Source: Desulfurococcales archaeon
GTDB lineage: Archaea > Thermoproteota > Thermoprotei_A > Sulfolobales > Desulfurococcaceae
Reading direction: 5' to 3'
DNA length: 5,728 bases
Assembly: GCA_027028805.1 (NCBI GenBank)
Contig: JALVHX010000049.1
Span: 1-5,728 of the forward strand
This document shows, one piece after another, positions 1-5,728 of the stretch (positions are counted from its first letter, which is position 1; each line of letters opens with the position of its first letter). The position numbers were made by a program, and so were the translations under genes. The notes beneath the pieces are model-generated. The model was not told the DNA's origin. It saw nothing but the letters and a program-made list of their open reading frames with translations, and searched no databases.

Positions 1-2423
1 TCATCGATGAACCCGTCGTCCACCCCTATCATCAGCCGCGCCAACGTCTCGTTTCCCTCCGCCACTATATATGTCGCGTTCCCATACACGGTGGCCGGGG
101 GGTTGAGGAGGGCCAGGGTGATCCTTGGGGGACGGGTGTCCACTATATAGGTGAACTCCTCCTCGACCCTGGCGCCGCCCTCCCCATACGCCTTGACTGT
201 GACAGTGAATACGTGCTCGACGCCCGGCGGGGCCGCCACGGTATAGTTATAGGTGCTGGGGTGATCGAGCACTGTTAAGAGGACGCCGTCGATATATATC
301 TCGGCGTAGACGGTGTTGTTGAACATGATCCTTATCACGCCCGGCCCGGTGAACACGGTGCCGTTGCCCCCGGACATGATCCTTATGGAGGGCTCCGCGG
401 AGCCGGTGTTGTTGATGAACACGGTTATGGAGGCCGAGGCGTTGTTCCCGGCCCTGTCCAGGGCCTCGAGCCTGAGCACGTGGGGCCCGTTGGGGTAGAG
501 GTAGGTGTATAGCGTTATGTTGTAGCGGCCGGGCCTCGTGGTGGACCAGTAGGCCTCGTCGTCGACGTAGAGGATGGCCTGGGAGAGCCATTTGTCCGCT
601 ACCTCAACGGTTACCGTGGCGGCGCCGCGGAGCACGTCTCCCTCCGCGGGGCTCAGGATAATTGTTCTCGGGGGAGAAGCGTCCTTGTAGACCAGTATAT
701 GCGCGGACGCGTATCCGGCAACGCACACGGCCTCCACGGATATGTTCAGGGGGCCGTCGGGTAGCCGCGACACGTCGAGGACAATGGTGTTCGAGCCCAT
801 TCTGAGGAGAGCATGCAGGGCCTCGGAGCCGTTGACGCTTACACTAGCCCTCATGGGTAGCGGCGAGTTGCTCTCAACAACGAGCTCCACCGCGTCTCTC
901 ACGAAGCCCCGGGGCCTCGGGTGCTCGATAACTATCCTGGGCGGCTCCCTTAGATATGATACATGGAATACCCTGGAGGAGGCGAGGCCCATCGAGTTAT
1001 AGGCGGTGACGTTTACGGTATAGTTCCCGTTACCCACGTCGAGGACGGCTGATAGAGACGGGCCCGGGGACCCCAGCCTATACGTCTCCCCGCCGCCCTC
1101 CACGACAGCCTCCATGTACACGATCAACGACTCGTTGTCCACGGCGCTGTAGCTGAGCAAGAGCCTATCCCCCACGACCACGCCCTCTGTGCCCCCGGAG
1201 ACGAGGGGAGGCGTCGAGTCACCCGGCCCCGGCTCCAGCCGCTCAACGAGGACATGGCTCCCAGCCGGCGTGTCGTCGATAACCATTATATACGTGGAAC
1301 CATTGTACGCCGAGACGCCTGCCGCGGGGACTCGGGGGCTGTAGCCCCCCGCCACATCCTCCATTGATCCATCTAGCGTGTAGAGGACGCGGTATACGCG
1401 GCCGCCCCTATAGAGGATCTCTCCGAGCCCGTCGCCATCCATGTCGCTGATCATCCTCACGGTGTCGCCGTCGACGCCCTCTATGTAGACGTCTTTTATC
1501 CACGTGAACCTGTCTAGGCGGTAGGCCCGGATAAAGCATCCATCGGGGCCCGTGTACACCGCGTATATGGAGCCGTTCCCTGCCTCCAGGTGGGAGAACG
1601 TGTTGCCGCTGAAGCTCCAGGGTAGCTCGAGCACGCCGGCCACGCCGGATCCATGGGTGAACAATATTATGTTCAACGAGCCGCCGCTATGGAGCGCCGC
1701 GAGGAGAGCTGTCTCGTTGACCGCCAGGGCGTCAACCGGCTCCCCGGCCGCCGCGGCCTCTGTTCCGAAGAAAACCCTTGTCTCCCCCTCGGCCTCATCG
1801 TATACGAGGGCGGCGGGATCGATGAGCGCTATGTATCCGTGGAGGCTTGTCCTCCATATGCTCGAGTTGTATACGTAGCCGTCTATCATCCACGGCCCCC
1901 GGAGCTCCGCGGAGCCGTCCGCGACCTCTACCAGGGCATAGTATCTCCTCAGGCTCGACAGGCTCACCAGGTTAACCGTATAGGTATCACTATCCCCATC
2001 CACCACAACCCCCGAGACATCCGCCGCCACAAGGCTCCCCGTGGAGACCGTCACGTTATAGAGGACGCCGCCGGGCCCCAGCTTCGTGAACCCGAGGGTG
2101 TCGGTGCCGAGGGCCCATGCGACCCATACATAGCCCCCGTGGACAGCCATGTAGAGGATCTGGCCAGGGATACGCGCCCCCCGCCTCCCATCGAGCCACA
2201 ACAGCTCCACAAGCCCACGCGCCGCCGCGGCCGCATATCCCTGGCCGAGAACACCGTCCACGACGCCGCCCCGGTACACCACGTGGATAACCGGCTCCCC
2301 GTGCACAGATGAACCATACACCGGCCCACGCGTACCGGGGAACACGCCTGGATACGGGTCCACGAGGCCCGGCAGGGACAAGAGGAGCAGTAGCGCGGCG
2401 AGAAGCCTCGAGCCCAGCACCAT
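1..2423 (-). CDS. Large secreted multi-domain protein with Ig-like repeats (C-terminus beyond window)
   Basis: An uninterrupted frame of 807 codons runs from ATG at 2423 off the left edge, so the protein is incomplete at its C-terminus. Residues 1-20 form a signal peptide: a short basic start (MVLGSR) and a Leu/Ala-rich core to about residue 20; the cleavage site is unclear. Residues about 35-400 are beta-rich with WD-like and FG-GAP-like segments, including the acidic loop D327-x-D329-x-D331-x-x-x-E335, a plausible calcium site and suggestive of a beta-propeller. From residue about 402 come Ig-like modules of about 90 residues. I count 18 N-x-S/T sequons, fitting an N-glycosylated archaeal surface protein. 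The ATG at 2423 is chosen because it directly begins the signal peptide and has GGTG four bases upstream; an in-frame TTG at 2447 is an alternative. No catalytic motif is seen. It is probably a surface, S-layer-associated or adhesive protein; the exact role is unknown. Sure of the gene and its export, unsure of function. Confidence 0.88.
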   Translation of the reverse strand, partial: MVLGSRLLAALLLLLSLPGLVDPYPGVFPGTRGPVYGSSVHGEPVIHVVYRGGVVDGVLGQGYAAAAARGLVELLWLDGRRGARIPGQILYMAVHGGYVWVAWALGTDTLGFTKLGPGGVLYNVTVSTGSLVAADVSGVVVDGDSDTYTVNLVSLSSLRRYYALVEVADGSAELRGPWMIDGYVYNSSIWRTSLHGYIALIDPAALVYDEAEGETRVFFGTEAAAAGEPVDALAVNETALLAALHSGGSLNIILFTHGSGVAGVLELPWSFSGNTFSHLEAGNGSIYAVYTGPDGCFIRAYRLDRFTWIKDVYIEGVDGDTVRMISDMDGDGLGEILYRGGRVYRVLYTLDGSMEDVAGGYSPRVPAAGVSAYNGSTYIMVIDDTPAGSHVLVERLEPGPGDSTPPLVSGGTEGVVVGDRLLLSYSAVDNESLIVYMEAVVEGGGETYRLGSPGPSLSAVLDVGNGNYTVNVTAYNSMGLASSRVFHVSYLREPPRIVIEHPRPRGFVRDAVELVVESNSPLPMRASVSVNGSEALHALLRMGSNTIVLDVSRLPDGPLNISVEAVCVAGYASAHILVYKDASPPRTIILSPAEGDVLRGAATVTVEVADKWLSQAILYVDDEAYWSTTRPGRYNITLYTYLYPNGPHVLRLEALDRAGNNASASITVFINNTGSAEPSIRIMSGGNGTVFTGPGVIRIMFNNTVYAEIYIDGVLLTVLDHPSTYNYTVAAPPGVEHVFTVTVKAYGEGGARVEEEFTYIVDTRPPRITLALLNPPATVYGNATYIVAEGNETLARLMIGVDDGFID
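3..1220 (-). repeat. Five tandem Ig-like modules within the secreted protein
   Basis: This part encodes at least five diverged tandem modules, each opening with a Pro-rich strand of the type PPRI or PSIRI. They start at residues about 402, 494, 584, 678 and 765 (DNA 1220, 944, 674, 392 and 131), giving unit lengths of about 87-94 residues; the fifth is cut by the window edge. Modules 1-3 show endings typical of bacterial/archaeal Ig-like folds: a strand such as NYTVNVTAYNSMG or HVLRLEALDRAGN, followed by a last strand leading into the next PP. The repeats are similar in pattern rather than DNA identity, so they are old duplications. Such arrays usually act as rigid stalks or in cell-surface contact. 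Confidence 0.72.
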
Positions 2424-2426
2424 CCC

Positions 2427-2430
2427 CCAC
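2427..2430 (-). promoter_or_regulatory. Shine-Dalgarno-like site for the secreted Ig-like protein
   Basis: On the minus strand GGTG lies four bases before the ATG at 2423, within a GTGGTGGGGG run. GGTG is the core complementary to the archaeal 16S rRNA 3' end, and it supports this ATG over the in-frame TTG at 2447. Confidence 0.5.
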
Positions 2431-2473
2431 CACGTTGTCCCAGACAATATGCCTCCGCGGCCTGCTCCGCCGC

Positions 2474-2484
2474 TTAATATTATT
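2474..2484 (-). promoter_or_regulatory. TATA-like box for the secreted Ig-like protein
   Basis: An 11-base AT-only block reads AATAATATTAA on the minus strand, standing out in GC-rich DNA between the stop of the membrane protein gene and the ATG at 2423. With the usual archaeal spacing of about 26 bases from TATA centre to start site, transcription would begin near 2452, giving a leader of about 29 bases, enough to include the GGTG site. It suggests that the secreted protein has its own promoter and need not be co-transcribed with the upstream gene. Confidence 0.55.
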
Positions 2485-2495
2485 CTCGGGGCAAG

Positions 2496-2526
2496 CTCCC
2501 CATTAACGTTGATCCCTGGATGGGAG
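2496..2526. repeat. Weak inverted repeat between membrane protein and secreted protein genes
   Basis: Arms CTCCCCAT (2496-2503) and ATGGGAG (2520-2526) pair with one bulged C around a 16-base loop; the loop contains the small palindrome AACGTT. It lies 17 bases after the stop of the membrane protein gene and just upstream of the TATA-like box of the next gene. It could be a transcript-end hairpin or an operator, but there is no following T-tract on the minus strand, and a bulged seven-pair stem can arise by chance. Confidence 0.22.
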
Positions 2527-2542
2527 AAGTGGTGTTGTCTGC

Positions 2543-3964
2543 CTAGGATAGCTCTATCAGGGTGTCGGCGAGCGCTCTGAGGGCTGGCACGTGCTCGGGC
2601 TCCAGCATCTCCCTGTCGTATATCAGTACCATTATATCGTCCTTCTTCATGTTATGGCTTATCCTCGACACCATGTCTATTGTCTTGGTGAGCCCTATGA
2701 GCACCACCGACTCGCTTAGTCCATCTATTATTATCATCGAGGCCCCCCGGGACCTGTTCTTCTCCTCGAGGTATACGTGGAGTATATGGGAGGCCTCGGG
2801 GCCCACCAGGCACTTGTCCCCGGACACCTGGGGGAAGGAGACCCCGGGCATCACGGAGCAGTAGAGTATCCTTGTCTCCTTCCCGAGCACTAGGCGGAGC
2901 GCCTGGTATAGCCGGGGCGGCCTCCACCCGAACACGTGGACAGCGGCTACGCCCCTCTTATAGGCTAGGGTTCTCACGTAGGCCGCGATCGTGGTATAGG
3001 CTCTCGCCACCTCGCCCGTGGCGATCTCGAACGCTATTATCCTCTGCCCGCCCAGGAGCTCCCCTATAACCATCCTGCCTCCTAGATAGAGGTCCACGGC
3101 GGCCGCCGTCACTATGAGGCCGTACATCACCGCCCCCACGGCCATGACGAGCTTCATCATATGGTATACCAGGAAGGCTGTGGCGGAGGAGTAGTAGAGA
3201 AAAGACTCTATGAGATCAAGTATCTGGAACCCGAGATACATGTGGATCGCGGCCAGCGTTATATCCACGTAGTCGGCCATGAAGAAGCGTATGCGGAGCC
3301 TCGCTATCCTATACATCAGGTGGAGCCCCACCAGCACGCCCGCGACACTGGATAAGACATCTATGATCCATGATGGAGAGGCTATGGGGCCGTGGAACCT
3401 GTAGAGCCTCGTGGTGGCGGCGGCGAACACGGCCACCAGGATTATCCCCGCCACCACTATGGATACCGGCGTCGAGATCTTCCTGGCCAGGATGGGCCTG
3501 CCTATATCGCTTATCTCGGAGAAGACTATGTAGAAGACCTGTGCAAGCAAATACACTATCACTGGTATAGATGCCTCGTCGGGGATGTAGAGGAGCCAGG
3601 ACACGGGCCCGGATACGATGTCTTCTAGGAAATCAGCCGTCACGGATATCATGCCTATGATCATGGCGTAGCCGAAGAGGAGGAGGGCGGTGTAGAACGG
3701 CTCCCTCTTCCCCATTGAACCTATGGGCGCGCCGATAATCCTCTGCCGGCTGATCATCCTGTAGAAATAATACATGGCGACGACGAGGGGCAGTATGCCG
3801 AAATACGTGACAACGCTTATTACCAGGGCCATGCCGGGCGATACATGTATCCTTGCACCCGCCATGCTCGCCACTATGAGGGCGAGCGAGGCCGCGACCC
3901 ATATCTGCGCGGCCCTTATATATACCTCCTCGTCGTGAACCGGCATGGCCCGGCTCTTCACCAT
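2543..3964 (-). CDS. Polytopic membrane protein with C-terminal DUF835-like domain
   Basis: The 473-residue protein has about eight hydrophobic helices at residues 18-36, 44-69, 91-110, 132-149, 166-185, 200-220, 235-257 and 263-291. Basic loops RMISRQR (after helix 2), RPILARK (after 4) and RIARLRIR (after 6) fit the positive-inside rule with both ends in the cytoplasm. Residues about 300-473 form a soluble alpha/beta domain with strands at 308-313, 365-371, 393-398, 409-413 (MIIID, Walker-B-like) and 444-449, and no Walker A P-loop. This order resembles DUF835, a degenerate KaiC/RecA-like archaeal domain often joined to membrane segments; I recognise it by pattern only. It is plausibly a membrane sensor or scaffold, with no enzyme motif seen. 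ATG 3964 is preferred; ATG 3946 is also possible. Starts further upstream would add an Arg-rich stretch overlapping the preceding gene. It begins 31 bases after that gene's stop. Confidence 0.85.
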   Translation of the reverse strand: MVKSRAMPVHDEEVYIRAAQIWVAASLALIVASMAGARIHVSPGMALVISVVTYFGILPLVVAMYYFYRMISRQRIIGAPIGSMGKREPFYTALLLFGYAMIIGMISVTADFLEDIVSGPVSWLLYIPDEASIPVIVYLLAQVFYIVFSEISDIGRPILARKISTPVSIVVAGIILVAVFAAATTRLYRFHGPIASPSWIIDVLSSVAGVLVGLHLMYRIARLRIRFFMADYVDITLAAIHMYLGFQILDLIESFLYYSSATAFLVYHMMKLVMAVGAVMYGLIVTAAAVDLYLGGRMVIGELLGGQRIIAFEIATGEVARAYTTIAAYVRTLAYKRGVAAVHVFGWRPPRLYQALRLVLGKETRILYCSVMPGVSFPQVSGDKCLVGPEASHILHVYLEEKNRSRGASMIIIDGLSESVVLIGLTKTIDMVSRISHNMKKDDIMVLIYDREMLEPEHVPALRALADTLIELS

Positions 3965-3986
3965 ACAGTATCTCTTAACAGGGTTG

Positions 3987-3992
3987 AAAAAA
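3987..3992 (-). terminator. T6 tract after the PLD-superfamily gene
   Basis: On the minus strand TTTTTT starts four bases after the TAA stop (3998-3996) of the PLD-superfamily gene. Archaeal RNA polymerase can terminate at short T-runs without a hairpin, so this may end or attenuate that transcript. The same tract is centred about 26 bases upstream of the ATG at 3964, where the TATA box of a leaderless crenarchaeal transcript would sit, so it could instead, or also, be a promoter element for the membrane protein gene. TTTTAT at 4013-4018 is another promoter candidate. Confidence 0.42.
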
Positions 3993-3995
3993 TCC

Positions 3996-5728
3996 TTATC
4001 TATTCCCTGCCGATAAAACTCTCCCCCGGCGCCTCCGAGCCGCCAGCGACGCCGCGACAGCCGCGTATAGTGTGGCGGCCACAGCGGCCGCCGCCAAAGG
4101 CTCCGGGATCGGCTGTGGTACACCGTTATTGGGGCCCCCTGGAGTGGGGGGTGCGGCCGCGAAGTCCTGGTCTACATGGTCTGTGTCGTGTCCGTCCACT
4201 ATTCTGGCGAGGCTCTCGCCGGGGCCGGGGCTCGGCGCGGCGCCTGGATCCATCCATGATGCTCCATAGTAGACGGTGTCGAGCTGGCGCGTGGAGTTGA
4301 GGAGAACAACCTCGTCTCCACGCGGGGCCGGTGAGAATACGCCGCTCATATATGCGTCGGGGACGCCTGGATCGCTTCCACTGGTCTCGTAGTCGGGGCT
4401 TGTGCCGTACATGCTCCTGTAGGCCTCGGCGTCTCCCGCGACCACGAGGTAGTCGTGGGGAGGTATCTTGGCTCCGGAGGGGAGCGTGACGACTCCCTCC
4501 CGGTACCCCATGGTCATATCCGTCAGCACCAGGCCGCCCGCGTCAACGGTCTCGTCGCCGGGGTTGTATAGCTCGATCCACCAGGTTCCGGGGCCAACGT
4601 ATACCTCGTTCACCACTATCCTGGGCGGCCTCCGGGGCCCCGGGACGGTGAACGTGTATAGGGCTGGCCTCGTGTAGGGTGTGTCTGTCACCGTCTTGCT
4701 CCACCAGGGCGTGGAGATCCTTATGGATAACCGGTGGCCGGTGTCTCCCCGGGGCAGGATCACCCTGGCTTCCCCGTTAACCATATAGGCTGTGTAGGTG
4801 TAGCCGGTGTTCCTATCGGTCACCGAGACAAGGGCTCCGTCAACGGCTCCCCCGTCCTCGTAGCTCGCCCTCACCACGACCTCGTATCCGTATTGTTTGA
4901 AGAGCCTCCAGAACTCCTCCTGGTATAGGCGCGCTATCCGGGGGTCATGGATCACGAGCACGTTCTCGTCGTTCCTGTAGCCGCCGCTCCGCGTGGGGTT
5001 CATTGAGCCCGTCCACACTATGCTCCCGTCTATTATGAACACCTTGTGGTGGAGTATCATCGAGCCGCTATCCGTCTCAACCATCAGCCCCGCGTTCTCT
5101 AGATCCTCGTATATGCTGTTGTATCCCCCCGTGTTCTCATCATCCATTATCTCCGCGACCCTGACGCCCTCCATCACCTGCTTCTCTATGAGCGTGTCGC
5201 GGACCCCGCGGAGCGTTGCTATGAGGTGCATGCCGTATATGCTCCTGTTGGCGGACTCGAGTAGCTGTATCAGCCTCTGAGCCGGGTCGTCGTCGGGGCT
5301 GAAATAGTTCTCTACGAGAACCCTTGTACCGTTGAGCACTATGCTCATCCTCTTATATGGCGTCGGAGCCCCTCCGTGGAAGACGCCGCTCCACATCTCC
5401 AGGAACTCCGCCTTATAGTTCTCCGCGACAAGCGGGTGGGCCACTACGACCATGTTGTTGTAGGTGTGGGTGAAGCTCTGGGGATAGAAGTTTGTGGATC
5501 CCGTTACAACGATCCTGTCGTCTATCACAATGAACTTGTTGTGCTCAAGCCTATCGTCGTCTCCGTCGCTCCTAACCGGCACGCCGCGATCCCTGAGATA
5601 GCTGATCGTGGAATAGTCCTCCTTTGATCCATCTACCACGACCCTTACATCCACGCCCCTGTCATGCGCGTTGATCAATGCATCGGCGAGCTCGTCGTCG
5701 GAGAACCCGTAGGCCGCGACATAGATGT
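3996..5728 (-). CDS. Surface-anchored PLD-superfamily (double HKD) protein with lamin-tail domain (N-terminus beyond window)
   Basis: The frame is open to the right edge, giving the last 576 residues; numbering here starts at the first full codon (5726). Two HKD phosphodiesterase motifs are intact: H62-x-K64-x4-D69 with G76-S77-x-N79, and H226-x-K228-x4-D233 with G240-S241-x-N243. Both halves share the same build, so together they form one PLD active site for cleaving phosphodiesters of nucleic acid or phospholipid. Residues 281-364 form a carboxypeptidase-regulatory or CNA-B-like beta-sandwich. Residues 368-535 are a lamin-tail domain: IVVNEV, WWIELYNPGDETV, LPSGAKIPPHDYLVVA, GDEVVLL, then the typical PTPGGPNNG end. 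IPEP precedes a helix at 545-563 and RRRRGR at 564-569, a C-terminal anchor with the tail inside and the enzyme outside. No cysteine is visible. A signal peptide is expected upstream of the window but not seen. Very sure of family; substrate is unknown. Confidence 0.93.
   Translation of the reverse strand, partial: IYVAAYGFSDDELADALINAHDRGVDVRVVVDGSKEDYSTISYLRDRGVPVRSDGDDDRLEHNKFIVIDDRIVVTGSTNFYPQSFTHTYNNMVVVAHPLVAENYKAEFLEMWSGVFHGGAPTPYKRMSIVLNGTRVLVENYFSPDDDPAQRLIQLLESANRSIYGMHLIATLRGVRDTLIEKQVMEGVRVAEIMDDENTGGYNSIYEDLENAGLMVETDSGSMILHHKVFIIDGSIVWTGSMNPTRSGGYRNDENVLVIHDPRIARLYQEEFWRLFKQYGYEVVVRASYEDGGAVDGALVSVTDRNTGYTYTAYMVNGEARVILPRGDTGHRLSIRISTPWWSKTVTDTPYTRPALYTFTVPGPRRPPRIVVNEVYVGPGTWWIELYNPGDETVDAGGLVLTDMTMGYREGVVTLPSGAKIPPHDYLVVAGDAEAYRSMYGTSPDYETSGSDPGVPDAYMSGVFSPAPRGDEVVLLNSTRQLDTVYYGASWMDPGAAPSPGPGESLARIVDGHDTDHVDQDFAAAPPTPGGPNNGVPQPIPEPLAAAAVAATLYAAVAASLAARRRRGRVLSAGNR

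Noticed and set aside
1653..2312. A 219-codon plus-strand open frame
   Set aside because: It lies wholly opposite the secreted protein gene, its product is rich in Arg, Pro and His with no domain pattern, and such antisense frames are expected in GC-rich DNA.
2056..2433. Two overlapping minus-strand frames of 92 and 125 codons
   Set aside because: Both are out of frame with the secreted protein, whose frame has a signal peptide, sequons and Ig-like patterns; these frames give low-complexity Gly/Arg/Trp-rich products.
3965..4123. N-terminal extension of the membrane protein to an ATG at 4123
   Set aside because: It would add 53 Arg/Trp-rich residues overlapping the C-terminal anchor coding region of the PLD-superfamily gene, with no hydrophobic or domain pattern.
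3845..4300. A 151-codon plus-strand frame crossing the gap between the PLD and membrane protein genes
   Set aside because: It is antisense to both genes, Arg/Pro-rich and without recognisable motifs; no promoter or ribosome site was seen for it.
3996..5678. TTG at 5678 as the real start of the PLD-superfamily protein
   Set aside because: The frame stays open to the window edge and the residues upstream (IYVAAYGFSDDELADA) are typical of the PLD fold just before this point, so the true start lies outside the window.
1..5728. CRISPR array, tRNA, rRNA, insertion sequence or attachment site
   Set aside because: No regularly spaced direct repeats, cloverleaf or transposase-like sequence was seen; nearly all bases belong to three coding frames.

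Overview
The window looks like part of a hyperthermophilic archaeal chromosome, most likely a crenarchaeon (Thermoprotei, perhaps Desulfurococcales). The pointers are GC-rich DNA with heavy use of AGG/AGA (Arg) and ATA (Ile) codons, an isolated AT-only TATA-like box ahead of a gene, a GGTG Shine-Dalgarno match, a T-tract just after a stop codon, and proteins of archaeal surface type (dense N-glycosylation sequons, Ig-like modules, a C-terminal membrane anchor, a DUF835-like domain). The assignment rests on style, not on a marker gene.

Three genes lie on the minus strand and fill almost the whole window. In transcription order (right to left): (1) 5728-3996, the C-terminal 576 residues of a surface-anchored phospholipase D-superfamily protein with two complete HKD motifs, a small beta-sandwich domain, a lamin-tail domain and a C-terminal transmembrane anchor with a polybasic tail; its N-terminus lies beyond the right edge. 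(2) 3964-2543, a 473-residue membrane protein with about eight transmembrane helices and a cytoplasmic C-terminal domain resembling DUF835. (3) 2423-1, the first 807 residues of a large secreted protein with a signal peptide, a propeller-like N-terminal region containing one FG-GAP-like calcium motif, then at least five Ig-like modules of about 90 residues; its C-terminus lies beyond the left edge.

Genes 1 and 2 are 31 bases apart, separated by a T6 tract. Genes 2 and 3 are separated by 119 bases that hold a TATA-like box and Shine-Dalgarno site for gene 3 and a weak inverted repeat. No RNA gene, mobile element, CRISPR array or long non-coding stretch is visible. Taken together this is a cell-envelope region: two large exported proteins flank a polytopic membrane protein. 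A shared function, such as processing of extracellular nucleic acid or phosphodiesters near the S-layer, is only an inference from adjacency.
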